The notes beneath the pieces are model-generated. The model did no database searches. It was given only the letters and a program-made list of their open reading frames with translations, and was not told where the DNA came from. This document shows positions 1 through 16,868 of a DNA stretch of 64,000 nt, one piece after another; positions within the stretch are counted from its first letter, which is position 1; each line of letters opens with the position of its first letter. The DNA lies in assembly GCA_965153355.1 (NCBI GenBank), contig OZ231126.1, positions 101,804,001 through 101,868,000 of the forward strand. Reading direction: 5' to 3'. This DNA comes from Flaccisagitta enflata (lineage: Eukaryota; Chaetognatha; Sagittoidea; Aphragmophora). The translations under genes and the position numbers were made by a program.

Positions 1-67
1 CACAAACAAGGAATGCTGAGGCTGTTGTACGGCTTTGAGTTTAATATCGTATCATGTTTATCCACAG

Positions 68-4232
<4,165 letters not shown>

Positions 4233-4691
4233 GATTCCAACTCAAGCAATTCACTCTCGGCTATGACGACCACCTCGATTAGCACAATGCAATCTTCAGA
4301 CTCCACCGTCCCTACAGACAGCACAGACGTCGATGAATCTCAATAATTCGATGCAACTCCTGCACATCATCTCAAACCATCGTTGCCAAACCAAGTTAAC
4401 GTGGACAATGTTCAAATACAAAACCTGGAGGAGGGACAGTTGCGATTCAATGGGGCCTTTGTTGTGCCCGCACCATTTCCGCCAACCAGTTCATCCTCGT
4501 CCGCTATTCCCAACATCCTCCAGGATTCTCCTCCAGAGCTCGCTTCTGAAGAGCATCGACTTCTGGCTTCTCAAGACCCTCCAGAGATCCCTCCGGGTGA
4601 CGTAAATGTGGCGCCTACCTCTCCTCCGCCTACCTCTGCTTCGCAGCCAATACTTCCAAGTCAAGGGCAACCAACAAGAGCGCACGTGTAA
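4233..4691 (+). pseudogene. Coding-like continuation of exon 3 beyond in-frame stops
   Basis: The frame of the third exon continues after TAG at 4230-4232 with a Ser/Thr-rich stretch, meets TAA near 4344, and then reads openly to TAA at 4689-4691. The last part is rich in Pro, Ser and Gln (PAPFPPTSSSSS), like a disordered linker. Composition stays protein-like across both stops, which suggests a gene with nonsense mutations or an unspliced tail. Other genes in this window use TAA, TAG and TGA as normal stops, so a reassigned code is unlikely. Confidence 0.35.
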
Positions 4692-4904
4692 GCGGAAGTT
4701 ACAGGAGCGCAAAGCTAGTTGAAGTTGAGAGCTTCTCTGGGTCCAAGTACGCCTGTGAGGCCCGTTTCTCAAGATATGTAATCATTCACCGTCTTTTGGG
4801 TTCTTTCATATATTGTTAGACTTGCATGTCTGCGACTACAAAGATACACAGACAGAGGAAGACTGAATAACAATAATTGGACAAAACAATGCTTGAGGCA
4901 ATAA

Positions 4905-5098
4905 AAATTAGTAGATTCGACGCAAATGTCTTGCTGACCGTAGGACAAAACCATGGCCAAGCAGGCTGTGATTATCAGATTCAGTGCGAGTGTTTTTTTA
5001 TCGCCGGACAACACCATGGTTGGGCCGAATATAATTGTTAGATCCTGCGCGGACGTTTTGTTTACCGCCGGATAGAACCATGGTTGAGCCAATTATAG
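4905..5098. repeat. Three tandem copies of a roughly 62-bp unit
   Basis: The motif gccggacaa(c)accatggttg recurs near 4943, 5005 and 5072, in units that share a g-c rich core and an aattataatt-like tail. The divergence between copies indicates age. Confidence 0.6.
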
Positions 5099-5169
5099 TT
5101 TTTTCTCCAGAAAGCTAATGCCAAGGTGTCGCTTGCTGATTATCGCATTTCATAATTTACGTTTCCCAG

Positions 5170-5642
5170 GCAAAACAAACCTCACCGACCCTGAGGATGC
5201 GAGACAGTCGACTCCGGCGCGTTTGTGTACCTCAAGTGAGATTGATGAAGAAGATTACAACACGTCAGCGTCGGATGTAAACCTCTACGCAACGGTGAAA
5301 AACGGCAACTCCTCCACCCGAGTCAGCAAGAGAAAGAAAATGACACCGTTGGTGCCAACAAGGAGGCAATCTGGCCAAGGCCGACCACCCAAACAGAGTC
5401 AGAGTCTCGGCGATTTGGCGTCGCAGGGAACGGCGGGTACAAACGCATCAGCGACAGCAGCAAAAATGGCCAACAAGAATACGCAAAGAAAAACCTTAAG
5501 AAAAGAAATAGAGACCGCCTACCTGAAGGGGTTCATGTCACCTGATGAAGTGCACTCCCAAACAATTCCAACGTACTCATGTTGGTGTTCGGTACGTCGG
5601 TGTTTGGAAACCTCTGCCTCCAGAATCCAAAATCCAGTGTAG
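5170..5642 (+). CDS. Possible exon, disordered basic protein
   Basis: The frame opens after a good acceptor (ttacgtttcccag) and runs to TAG at 5640. The product would be about 157 residues, rich in Ser, Thr, Lys and Gln. It has basic patches (SKRKK) and a GRPPK motif like an AT-hook core. There is no recognised fold. It may be the downstream exon of the gene at 68-4232, but the intron phase does not fit a simple join from 4691, so linkage is uncertain. It may be noncoding. Confidence 0.3.
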
Positions 5643-7090
5643 CTAAGCCCAGTACCTCTGGCAACACTGCTCCAGCTGATTTCTCGTCATCAATTGCACC
5701 AAAGCTGTGATTTTGTCTTTTAATTTTTCTTTTTACGTTTCCCTTTAGTTTAGTTTTAGTTGACTCCTACAAAACAAAAATGATTATTGTGATAGTCCTA
5801 ATGAGCAAGAGTTGATGATTCTGTCGGCAACTGTTTGCAGCCTCTGCCTGTTATTCAAAGACAAGTTGAAAGGTTAGCACATTGAACATCGAACATTGAA
5901 AATTTTTCCTAATTTTTCTTACATGATTAATTAAAGGGAATTGTTGCATTTTTTAGCCCTTGTTAAAAAGTGAAAAGCGCCGAATTTTTAAACATTCAAG
6001 CAGAAAAGAGAAAAGTTTAAAGTCTCCTTCTGGATGCGCATTTACGTAAGCTTATTCTCATTCTTCTTTTCGTTTCTGTTTTGTTCTGGTTTAAGAACCA
6101 ATTTCTCGTTTTTATTATTTGTATTGGCATTATTGTATTGGCAAGACAATGAAATGGTTTCTTGGCTGAGTTTTTCTTCATGATCGAGCCGGCTATAACT
6201 ATTATATTCTTAGTACATTAGGCTATTAACAAAGCCTTGCTTTGAGAATTTATGGAATTGTTCACATAAGGCAGAACTCTTTAATGGCAAAGGGCCGGCC
6301 CATCTTTTTGCTTGGGCATAATGGGTTGAGTTATGTTCTTTGGCTTTTATTTTGGGATCATACGCTCCAGTTGGCTTTGATGAACATAATATAACATAGT
6401 GTTAAACATTCAAATTCAACATTGGACATGTGTAGATCTTGATTTCTTTTTTTTTGTCGATATCAACTTTAAAGTATGCAGGTTTTTTGGCATCTTGCGT
6501 TGGGAATTTAAAACGTTCCAACAGAGTTTTCAATGTTGAAGGCGATACCCATTGCAGGTGAAATACTAGATGAATTACAATTATTGTCATCCAAGTGACA
6601 GCACAACCCAAGAAAAAAAAAACAACCTAGATGTGGTTGTGTTCATGTGAAAACATGGAATCTTGTGCAAAGCGGTAGATTAGTAAGATTCAGGATCAAA
6701 ATGAGGAACACATGCTATCCGGTGCAATTTTTCTTTTTGTACAAAAAATGCCAAGAACGGCAAGAAATGCCATGTAACCATGACCGTGTCAGGAATTTGG
6801 GATGGATATATGCCAATGACATACATGACTCCCTAAAGATGTAAATATGAGTTGCTATAAATCTGATAAAATTTGGGAACTATTTATGAAATCATCCAAC
6901 TTGTGAAATGTGAGTTGACATGCCCCCTAGAGTCTCTGTTGTAAAAACTGGGAGATCAATGTATTGGGAATATTAGTTGTAGTGACAGTAGCTTCAATTA
7001 GAAGCAGTAGAGCAGAATATGACAGTTATACTGCCACCGTGACAATTATAATTATCATATTTGACTCCCTTCCCCAGTCCAAGTTTCATA
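5643..7090. other. AT-rich region, no gene seen
   Basis: No convincing exon, tandem repeat or terminal inverted repeat was found. Short open frames in this stretch lack start context and composition bias. Confidence 0.5.
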
Positions 7091-8295
7091 ATGTCATCAT
7101 TAAGACAGAAAGCCATTGAGGACTTAACACAAAAGGCGAGAGCCTTAAGAAAAAGACCGAGATGTCTGTTATGCCAATGACGGACTATCGTGACGGACGC
7201 TTCCTTGGCTAGATTGCATGTCAATTCTCATTTTAAAACTACGATAAAATGCGTTGTGTGTGAAGCAACTCTTCCATATTCCAAAAAATCTTCAGAACTC
7301 TACAACTTTTTAAAAACTCATTATGAATTGTCAGAGGGCCACTCGCCAGATGTCCATACCAGATACTACACAACCAGACGTGTGTTTTTACTGGACCTGA
7401 CCATTTTGAAAAACACCGACAGATCGGCCATGTACTTTGGGAATGTGAAGACCTTCATAAACATGCTGAGGAGGAGTACGATGGCAAACTGTTGAGTGAC
7501 TAAGACATGAGTGACAATGAGGTAACACATGACGTCGGTGATGATAGTGACTCCAATGAGGACATTCTTGAGGAGGAGTATTATTGTCTCAGCTTTAGTA
7601 GGGGCAGTGATGATGATGGTGGTGGTGGTGATGGTGATGGTAGTGGTGGTGGTACTGCTGGTGTTGGTAGTGGTGGTGGTGGTGGTGATGGTGATGGTGA
7701 AGGTGATGGAAGTGGTGTCGGTGCTGCTGGTGGTGGTAGTGGTGGTGGTGGTGGTGGTGGTGGTGATGGTGATGGTAGTGGTGGTGATGGTGATGGTGAT
7801 GGTGATTGTGGTGATGGTGATGGTGATTGTGATGGTGGTGATGGTTATGGTAGTGGTGCTGCTGGTGGTGGTAGTGGTGGTGGTGGTGGTGGTGGTGATG
7901 GTGGTGGTGGTGGTGGTGGTGATGGGGGTGGCGGCGGTGTTGGTGGTGGTTTCACGCCAAACATGGAATACATATTGACTTTAATACAACACACAATAGA
8001 CACATTACAGAATACTTACGCCACGACAGAATTAATCATTAATCACACCATCCAAACCATATGGAATTCAATCACATACCTTCGAGTTCCCATGACAGAG
8101 CAGCAAAGGAAAAAAGTCAAACGTCTTAAAACCAGTTATGGTCGGGAAAAAAAACTAAAGAAAAAAAGTAAAAACTTCCGGCAATGCATAAACATGAAAA
8201 TTGGAGATGACCCATTTCTCCCTGTCAGAATTCCAATCAACTTTTACAGTGTAACAGAAATGATTAATTTATTTTTAAGGTCAAATGATAATTAG
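7091..8295 (+). pseudogene. Decayed zinc-finger / Gly-Asp-rich / basic-tail gene
   Basis: From ATG at 7091 the frame encodes a Lys/Arg-rich start, then a Cys-x2-Cys...His-x3-His pattern typical of a C2H2 finger. A TGA at 7178 interrupts it, and a second Cys-x2-Cys...His pattern follows. Near 7330 the coding signal passes to another frame with further Cys and His (CVFTGPDHFEKH) and an acidic run, with TAA at 7501. The same frame resumes from ATG 7507. It encodes about 105 residues of almost pure Gly/Asp/Ser (GGT/GAT trinucleotide repeats, 7600-7950), then a helical segment and a very basic tail (QQRKKVKRLK) ending at TAA 8293-8295. At least two stops and one frameshift argue for a pseudogene, although small introns cannot be excluded. 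The Gly-Asp tract resembles that of the protein at 60458. Confidence 0.45.
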
Positions 8296-8859
8296 TCCAG
8301 GAGCTTAAGGAAAAATCTCGGCGTTTGTGGCAACAAGCTTGGAAATTTGCATACAGGGTCAGTTTTTAGTGCTGAACAAGACCAGGATGTGTACACGTCA
8401 AAATTTTGAGTGTACCTATCTAAAAAATGCATTTTTTAAAAAAAAAAAATTTCAAAACCGTGCTGTCGCTAGACCCATGAACCGATTTGCATGAAATTTT
8501 AGGCAAAGTTAGATATGCCTTTTATCTACTTACATGCAAAATTTCAGCCAAATCGGTTCAGTAGAAGCGGAGATATTGCAGTTTAAAGTCTAGGCCTACT
8601 TTTTGAAAAAGGGCTATATTTCATTTTTTGAGTAAAATTTTGAATTTTTGAGCTATGAGTCTGAAATTTTTTTTGACATGTATGTTGACATTCTTTACCT
8701 AAAAATGAAAAAATTCCAAAAAAATCTTGCATATTTGTCATTTTTTGGCTAAAAAACCCAAAAATTGGGTTCTAAAATTTACACCCAATTTTGAAAAATA
8801 GCTAACATGGGGAAAAAATGTGAAATCTAGGTGCCCACTTGGGGTATTAGTTCTTAGTA

Positions 8860-11290
8860 AGCGTACAAACCTAATTCCGAAGTTTCAGGAGGGTACAATA
8901 ACCCAAAAAGCCAAGAAAACCTTTCAAAGTTGGCAAAAAAAGGTCTCAAAATTTTGCACTTTTGGACACCCTGAGCTTTATGGCGCCGGTATGCCCAAAC
9001 GACTTGGGACAGCTTTACCAAATTTGGCATACAAGTTCAGGTTCAGGCGCTTCTTCATGCCAAATTTTGGATACCTGGCTGAATTTTAAGTATCATTTTT
9101 TTCCAAAAAATGCGCAAAATATGCTCAAAAAATCTAAAATTTGGGTTTTTTGCCATATAGGATGTTCTATGACCATCAGGATCATGAAATTTGGCATGAA
9201 TAAACATGCGCCCCACATGAACACACATATCAAATTTCAAAAGCCTGGGTTTAATACTTTTGGAGATATTCAGTTTTGAAATTTTTCAAAATTTTGCATT
9301 TTTTGATTTTTGACGTTTTTTTTAAAAAAAGGAAAATGTGCTCACCAATTTTGTCAAAATGGACTTGCTAAATCATATGAAGTGTAACAACCTAATTCCA
9401 AAGTTTCAGAGGGGTACGATGACCCTAAGAGGCTAAAAAATGTTTCAAAGTTGGAAAAGAAGGTCCCAAAATTGTGCATTTTTGGACACCCTGGGATATT
9501 TGGTAACGCTACGGCCAAATGGCTTTAGTTAGCTACACCAAATTTAGTATACAAGCTCTCAAGACTCATGCGCTTCTTCATGCAAAATCTTGGATATCTG
9601 ACTAAATTTTAACTACCATTTTTTTTAAAAAATGCTCAAAAAACGCTCAAAAAATCAAAAATTTTGGTTTTTTGGCCATATAGGCTGTTCTATAACCATC
9701 AAGATCATGAAATTTGGCATAAATAAACATGTGCCCCACATGAACCCACATGTAAAATTTCAAAAGCTTGGGTTTAATAGTTTTGGAGAAATTTGATTTT
9801 GAAATTTTTTTCAAAAATTTGTAATTTTGGATTTTTTGACCTTTTTGAAAAACAAATCAAAAATATAATTGCCAATTTTGTGAAAATGGAATTTCCTATT
9901 AATATGAAGTGTACCAACCTAATTCCAAAATTTAAGGAGGGTACAATAACCCAAAAAGCCAAAAAAACCTCTCAAAGTTGGCAAAAAAGGTCTCAAAATT
10001 TTGCATTTTTGGACACCCTGGGCTATTTGGTGCTGGTACGCCCAAATGACTTGAGACAGCCTAACCAAATTTGGCATACAAGTTCTCAATGTTCAGGTGC
10101 TTCTTCATGCAAAATTTTGGATACCTGACTGAATTTTGACTTGGTTTTTTCCAAAGAATGCTCAATAAACGCTCAAAAAATCCAAAATTTGTTTTTTTTA
10201 GCCGTATAGGCTGTTTTATGACCATCAGGATCATGAAATTTGGCATGAATAAACATGTGCCCCACATAAACTCACAAGCAAAATTTCAAAAGCTTGGGTT
10301 TAATAGTTTTGGAGAAATTTGATTTTGTATTTTTTCAAAAATGTGTAATTTTGGATTTTTTGACATTTTTCAATATAAATTCAAAAATAGGCTTGCCAAT
10401 TTTTCAAAAATGAACTTACTAATTTACATGAAGTGTACCAACCTAATTCCAAAGTTTCAGGAGGGTACAATAACCCAAAAAGCCAGAAAAACCTTTCAAA
10501 GTTGGCAAAAAAAGGTCTCAAAATTTTGTATTTTTGGACAACCTGGGCTATTTGGTGCAGGTATGCCCCAGGGGGGGTATGCAGGGTACTTAAACTGCCG
10601 GAAGAATTGGTTCCTCCCCTGACTCCCATAGAATAATGTTTACCTAAGAAGAATCCATGGTTAAATCAATTCTTCCGGCTATAGAAGTTGGAATAAAGTG
10701 AGGTCGAACACGTCAACAAGGAAAGAAAAAAATAATAAACAGCAATCATCATAACTTTCATCAACAGAGCATTTTGTTGTTCAACAATCTTAATGCATAG
10801 AGTGGTCAATCAACACTTCTCTACTTTTTTCATAGCACTATGACTCATAACCAACGCGAATCATCTATAATCAAAGACTAAAAACTGACCAAAGTTATTT
10901 TTTGATCCATAAAATGAAGCAAAAGGCAACAAGAGCTCTCTAATTCAGTCGGTAAAAAATGATGCTACCCTAAAAATGTCATTTACACATCTAAGGCTAC
11001 GTTTGTCGTCTGGGTATGCCCAAACAACTTCAGTGAGCTTTACCAAATTTAGCCTACAAGTTCTCAAGGTTTAGGCGTTTCTTCAGGCAGAATTTTGGAT
11101 ACCTGCCTCAATTTTTATTACTGTTTTTCCACAATAAATACTCAAAAAACGCTCGAAAAATCCAAAATATGGGTTTTTTGGCCATTTCCGCTATTATATG
11201 ACCATCAGGATCATGAAATTTGGCATGAATAGACATGTGCCCCACATGAACCCACATGTAAAGTTTTAAATTATAGGTGTAATAGTCTTG
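8860..11290. repeat. Tandem satellite, unit about 523 bp
   Basis: The phrase ctaattcc recurs in the same context at 8871, 9392, 9919 and 10443 (spacing 521-527). It is followed each time by ggagggtacaataaccc and, about 90 bases later, ggacaccctggg. A broken fragment lies at 11015-11290, after about 440 bases of other sequence. Unit-length frames are repeat artefacts. Bases 8296-8860 are AT-rich, with a repeat-like passage at 8470-8580. Confidence 0.85.
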
Positions 11291-12764
11291 GGCTAGGCCA
11301 TATAAACAATTAGAACAAGCATGCGTATTTAGCTACAAAATGACTAAGTTTGCCCTCAAATTTGGCTTGACTAGCTGAATAGTTTTATCACTTTTTTTAA
11401 CTATTTCAAAACATGGTAAAACAAAATACAGATTCATCACAACTGAATTCATCATAACTTCTCATGAAATATACGGTTTAATAAATTAACAAATACAATC
11501 AAGTTACAGTCAAGTGACTGATTTAAAAAAACCATAGAATGGTCAATTCATTGAAAAAAAAAACAGCAAATAAATAACGACGCCAATTTGCTGATAAGTT
11601 GCAACCTACATAAACTTTATTTTCAATGGGTCAGTGTTCAAAAAAAAAGATTCAATAATTATCAGCAAATGAGCTACGGAAATGGAAATATTTTTTATTG
11701 TGGTTTTGTTCCACATGTTGCGAAGCCATGATCGCGGAAGAGATCAAGGAGTAGACTATAAGCGACCCCCAGGGGTTTAGGGGGCCGGTGTCTTGAACAA
11801 TTGAGTTGTTGGTGTGACGGGAATGGTAGAAACTACCATCTTAAGTTGAAACATAAGTCCCACTTCGATACAAATGCTTATTTCTTACTTCTACCGGGTG
11901 GACATAAAAAAGGTAGCTCTGTATCTGAATAAAAGAAAAACTGTCTGTAACTGCTTATTATGTGAATATTGGAAAAGATGAATCTCTGAATTTGTATATA
12001 ATATTAGAATATACAAATTCAAATCATGTAAGATAAACCAAAATAATCTTTTCTGAGCATTATTGCCTGTTTATAACTAAAAGTGATTATTAGTTATTAT
12101 TAGTGTTATAGATGTGCATTTGGTTTTTTAGTTAAAAAGTCTTGGTTTTTACAGTTTCCTAAGACCTACTTTTGTTCAACTATCTTTATTCAAAAGTAAA
12201 TTTTGTGAAAATCATTAATTTCTAATCAAATTTCAGCAAAAATCTTTAAGTGGTCCCTAATTCAATTCAGTTTTTTAAAGATGAAATGAAGCAAAAAAAA
12301 AAAATTTTTACTTAGAAGAAATTTAAAAAATGGAATCTAAAAAATAGAAAACTACCTTTTTAAAAACCACCCGTTATCTGAACAAAAAAGTTTTATCATT
12401 CAAATTAGTATAGTGATAGACATGGAAACATTTTTTAGGTATTTGGTCTGACTAAAAATTTTTACAATCATCCTTTGTCATAAAAAAACAGCCCCTTTCT
12501 TAAAGTAGGTTGATTGAGATGTGTAGCTGTATTTTGCTGAAAGTGGATATTTCATCAAAATTTCATCTCACTGGGCTAGCGAAATATGAGCTTTTTGTGC
12601 TTTTATGCTGGAAAGTTTTTGCTACTGAATTTGATAACTGGTTAGGCTTATTGAAAGTTGATATTAGGGCGGTTAGGGGCTAGAAAATTGTTTTTTTTTC
12701 TTATGGAAGTTAGATAGCCAGGTAACCCTATGTTTAAATCCTTATTTATGAATGTAATTGGACA
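11291..12764. other. AT-rich spacer, no gene seen
   Basis: A/T homopolymer-rich sequence without splice-bounded open frames. Confidence 0.5.
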
Positions 12765-12962
12765 AAAAGAGGCCGGTATCTGATTAAGAAACTAGGAGTT
12801 TCAATAAACATAGAATTGCTTTCACATACTTCACCACTGTTTTGCCATGCTACTTTCTTGATCAAATACCACTCTCTACTTGTACTGCCCAAATACCACT
12901 TGGGGTGCCTGGTTTGATGGCGGGGGAATTTAGGATTTTGAGCCAAATTTACCCTTCAGATA
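12765..12962. repeat. Dispersed repeat, copy 1
   Basis: Shares gtttcaat, aaattgctttta/tcacatactt, tttcttgatcaaatacc and cccttcag in the same order with 16645-16868. Two diverged copies of one interspersed repeat, same orientation. Confidence 0.7.
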
Positions 12963-13198
12963 ACTAGCCTAGTTGATACTTATGTTTTACAATTATTATG
13001 AATACCTAATTCCCGAGGATTTGTTTAAATTTCTATAGTTTCAAAAAACAAATTTGTAAAGTATGTAAAGTACTTTTTTTTAAAAAAAATTGTCAATAGA
13101 TCAAAACATTTTTTAACAAAATTTGGGACTGCAGTTTTTTAAGATGGTAGAAAAGAAGAAAATATTAATGAGAAAGCAAAAAGAAATTGATTCTACAT

Positions 13199-13607
13199 TC
13201 AATCAAGCTCGATATCGTCAACCAATTCTCTTGCGGAAACATCACTTTTTAGATTTGAAATGACTTTAAAGATTTGGAAGTAAGCTAGGGGATTTTTCCA
13301 AAAATTCAGAGTAAGGGGAGTAGAATTAGTAATGGGGAGGATTGATGGTCGAGGGGGTACATGAGATCGGAAAACGGGCTCTTCCTGAGCTTCCAGACTT
13401 GGCAATTCTGCCGGAGATTCCAGACATTCCAATTCTGCAGGAGCTTCAATCCGTGACTGAGCATAGCGTCTTGCTTGGATCCGAGAGGGATGATTTGGAG
13501 GACGGACAATGAAATTCTGTCTCATTTTTGCTTGATAACAATGACGAAGACAGAAAATGACAACAACCTCCAACACAAAAAAGAGGAATCCTCCCAAGCA
13601 AGCATAC
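13199..13607 (-). CDS. Last exon of a small single-pass membrane protein gene
   Basis: On the minus strand an acceptor (tttattttctccag) precedes a 136-codon frame ending at 13199. It starts with a hydrophobic stretch (ACLGGFLFFVLEVVVIFCL) that should cross the membrane, followed by His/Lys/Arg (positive-inside), and then a cytoplasmic-type tail of about 110 residues rich in Pro and Glu, ending ELVDDIELD. The exon begins with the third base of a codon, which matches the two-base overhang of the exon at 25548-25722. That exon in turn matches the one at 30251-30373. The three exons form a consistent reading frame: a hydrophobic start, a short Cys-containing ectodomain, one membrane span and a tail. 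The family is not recognised. Confidence 0.6.
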
Positions 13608-15589
13608 CTGGAGAAAATAAAGATGGATTAAAATCTTTGAAAAATAGTCAAATCACTTTTTGAGCTTTAAACCATGATAGGGAATAAACAACTCCTTTCT
13701 TAGTTTATACTCCAAATATCACTCCCCCTTATACATTTTTCTTCCATTTATGCTTTCCCTCATTATCTTAATATACTATCTAGAAAATAATTATGGAATC
13801 AACTTCTAACACATATATCCTATAAAAACTAAATAAACTAAAAAGAAAAACAAATTAATCTGCATCAAATAATCATTAGATGAGTTCAAGCTAGTCTCTG
13901 TAGCTCAAACCATTTAGAAATGACAAGCAAAAGAATGTAAACTTTCATTTCCAAAATAGGTTGAAAAAACTGAGAATAATAGAACAAAGAAATTAGGATT
14001 ATCATCCGCTAGATATATCTCCGCTTCTAGAAAGGCAAGTAACCTTAAAAAAAGATTATTAATCTACATTGAATATTCTTCAAGGTGAGTGCAATATAAT
14101 AGCTGTGACTACAGCCATTTTGGAATGACAATCAAAACTATGGAAACTCACCATATGTGATAAGCGGGCAATCATCTGCAATAATTCATGATCATTTATA
14201 TAAAATGCTAAAATCTTTTCTGGTTAAATTACAAAAATCGCTTAAGTTTGTTTCAAAAGATTTGATAAAGGCCAATTAGCACAGATCAAAATGAGAATAC
14301 TTCAGGCAATTTCTCCTATAAAGTGGGCCAGCTGAAAAACATGATTTGGCAAGCAAAAAAACACAGTTTTCTCCCACCAATCATTTTGTTGATAATGATA
14401 GCTGTTCTGACACATCCCCTGGGACCAAGTGTCTAACATACATGCTTCATAATCAAGATTTTGATTGATTAGGTGGCCAAAAGTAGAGCCAAATAAGCCT
14501 ATTTTCCCTGTCACACTTGTGTCACACTTCATATCTACTATGATAAAGACACCAAGAAATTGTCAAGCCTATCCAACTATGGGTCATTTTTGTACCATTA
14601 CTATCCCTAAAGAAACACCAAAAATTTCATGGTGATCGGTGGTCATTTACTATGGAAAAAGTTTGCTCATAGTTGATTTGTCAAATATGAAAAAATATTC
14701 AATCTTGATATAGAAATATGCTGTACACGAAAAAGCATACTTTTAAGTGTGATGGAAAATTTCTTTTTTTCCCCTGTTTAGTAAAGACATAACCCAGGTT
14801 ACATGCCAAATTTCAGACCTTCATGTCTGTTCTAGCCGGAGATATTGATTTTTTATAAAAGTGTCCTATCGAGTTAACACCTTGTCACACTATGTCACAC
14901 CGTTTTTTATAAAAAGTCATATGATTAAACACAGTTTAAGACTTTAAGTGATTTTTTCAGTGTGACTTGAAAAAGTATCAAATTTTGAGCCTAGAACCCA
15001 AATTTCAAGCTGATAGATGCAATTATCATTGAATTATAATATTTTTTTCAATGTTAACTCAATCAGGCACTCAATTTTTGCCGGCCCGGTTTATAGGAGA
15101 AACTGCCTTCAGTTTCCTGCTTTCTTTTAAATCAAAGTTTTCTTTTTCAGTTGAAAGTTTTTTATTACCTGATCTAAAGGCAGTAAAGCCTGATTCAAAT
15201 GATTTGAGGCTATCTGCAATGAACTGCTCACAGAGGGCATAACAAGACCCTACTAAATTGTTTGAAAATCTATATAGACCACCCCCCTGCTGCAAAACTG
15301 AAGATATTACTTTTAAAAAAATATGACATGAGGTGCTAATGCTATCAGTGACATAGTTTTAACAAAATTCAATTGATAAATCAAATCACACCCTTTTTGA
15401 TTCCATCTATATTTCCTAGAAAGTAGGCAAGATTGATTGAATCCTTAAAAGAATCGAGGTTCTGCTTGACAATATGAACAATTACCCACCTTTTAGGTTT
15501 TTTGTTGCTGGCAGAGTATTTGGAAATTGCAAAATATGTTTTGACTCTTAAATCCCAGTCTTGAGGTACTGATCCCAGTCTCAAGGCTC
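13608..15589 (-). other. Intron of the membrane-protein gene, no other gene seen
   Basis: AT-rich sequence. No repeat with clear ends was found. Confidence 0.45.
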
Positions 15590-16110
15590 AAATCCTTGCC
15601 TGAGTTTTCAAACCTTAGTCTCAAGACGCAAATTCCAGCCTCAAGGCTCAAATTCCAGCCTAAAGGCCCAAATTCCAGCCTCAAGGCTCATTTTTAACCT
15701 CAAGGCTCATATTCTGGTCTAGTAGCTCAAATTCCAGCCTCTAGGCCTAAATCCAAGTCTTGCTTTCACATATATGGGGGATTTTCTCATTCTCCTCCCC
15801 TGTCCCCCCCCCCCCCACTTCCAGGCCCATATTTCAGCCTCGAGGTCCATATCCCAGTCTTGAAGCCCAAATCCCTTTAGGCTGGGATTTGGGCATCGAA
15901 GATGGAATTTACTTAAGATGGGATTTGGGCTCCAAGGTTAGGATTTGGGCGTCAAGACAGAGATTTGGACCTGGAGGCTGGGATATAGGCCTCAAGGCTG
16001 AGATATGGGCCCTAAGGTGGGGGGAGTACAAAGGAGAAGGAGAAGGAGAAAATCCCCCATATGAGTGAAAGCATAGGTCATTGACCACCTTGGGGCTGCT
16101 GCCCAAGAGC
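15590..16110. repeat. Foldback minisatellite element
   Basis: Units of about 21 bp (caaattccagcctcaaggct) run rightward from 15590 and reappear inverted after 15880 (gggatttgggcctcaaggct-like). Inner arms at 15764-15800 and 16044-16075 are inverse (ctttcacatatatgggggat). The right end matches the family terminus (ggtcattgaccaccttgggg, then ctgctgccc). Confidence 0.75.
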
Positions 16111-16450
16111 ACAAATCCTACTTTCAAGGCTCATACGCTAGCCTCAGAGCCCAAATTTCAGCGTTTTAGCTTGAACCATTCACCAAGATTCCAAGGGAGC
16201 CAAGGGATCACTTTCTTTTTAATCAGACACTCAACATAGAGGATCAAATTTGACGCACCATCTAACACTTTTGCAACTTTAACTTTTTTTTTGCCTCAGC
16301 GCCTGCTCAAATGCTCTGGTGACCGCAAATATTGCCCCTTCCCATCCAAAGGCAACTGGAGTAGCTGTGTATTAGGGCGACTTCCTGGAGGGTCAAATGT
16401 GGTCAGATTTCAGAACGCCTCAGCCAACTAACCACACAGTCTGTGTCATA

Positions 16451-16628
16451 CAGTAGAACCCCGCTCTAAGAGGACCCGCCACCAACGGAATTCCGCCCAT
16501 AACAGATGCAAATTCATGATCCTTTCAAGATGATTTCTTTTATTTTCATTGTTGGCAATTACAGAATTCCGCATATAACAAAAGAAAATTGCTGGTCCCT
16601 TGAAATCCGTTAAAGCGGGGTTCAACTG
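16451..16628. mobile_element. Mariner-type MITE with TA target duplication
   Basis: The terminal repeats CAGTAGAACCCCGCTCTAA and, inverted, CAGTTGAACCCCGCTTTAA enclose 178 bp and are flanked on both sides by TA. Size and ends fit a non-autonomous Tc1/mariner derivative. Single ends of related sequence occur near 20070 (ggcggggttctact). Confidence 0.7.
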
Positions 16629-16644
16629 TATCTAAAAAGGAATT

Positions 16645-16868
16645 TAGGCAAGCGGAGATCGGTATTTGGAAAGAAAACCCGCGCGGCAACACTGTAGTTT
16701 CAATGGGCGTAAAATTGCTTTTATATACTTTACCATTGTGTTGCAGTGCTGGTTTCTTGATCAAATACCGACGACGTCTGCTTGTCTGATTGCTGCTTAG
16801 CATGTATGGATAGATGGCGGAGGAATTTTGAATTTTGATTCAAATTCACCCTTCAGGTAACCAGCCTA
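16645..16868. repeat. Dispersed repeat, copy 2
   Basis: Second copy of the repeat at 12765-12962, immediately right of the mariner-type MITE. Confidence 0.7.

Noticed and set aside
7529-7978. Met/Val-rich frame of 149 residues
   Set aside because: It is the shifted reading of the GGT/GAT repeat whose Gly-Asp frame connects to coding-like sequence on both sides.
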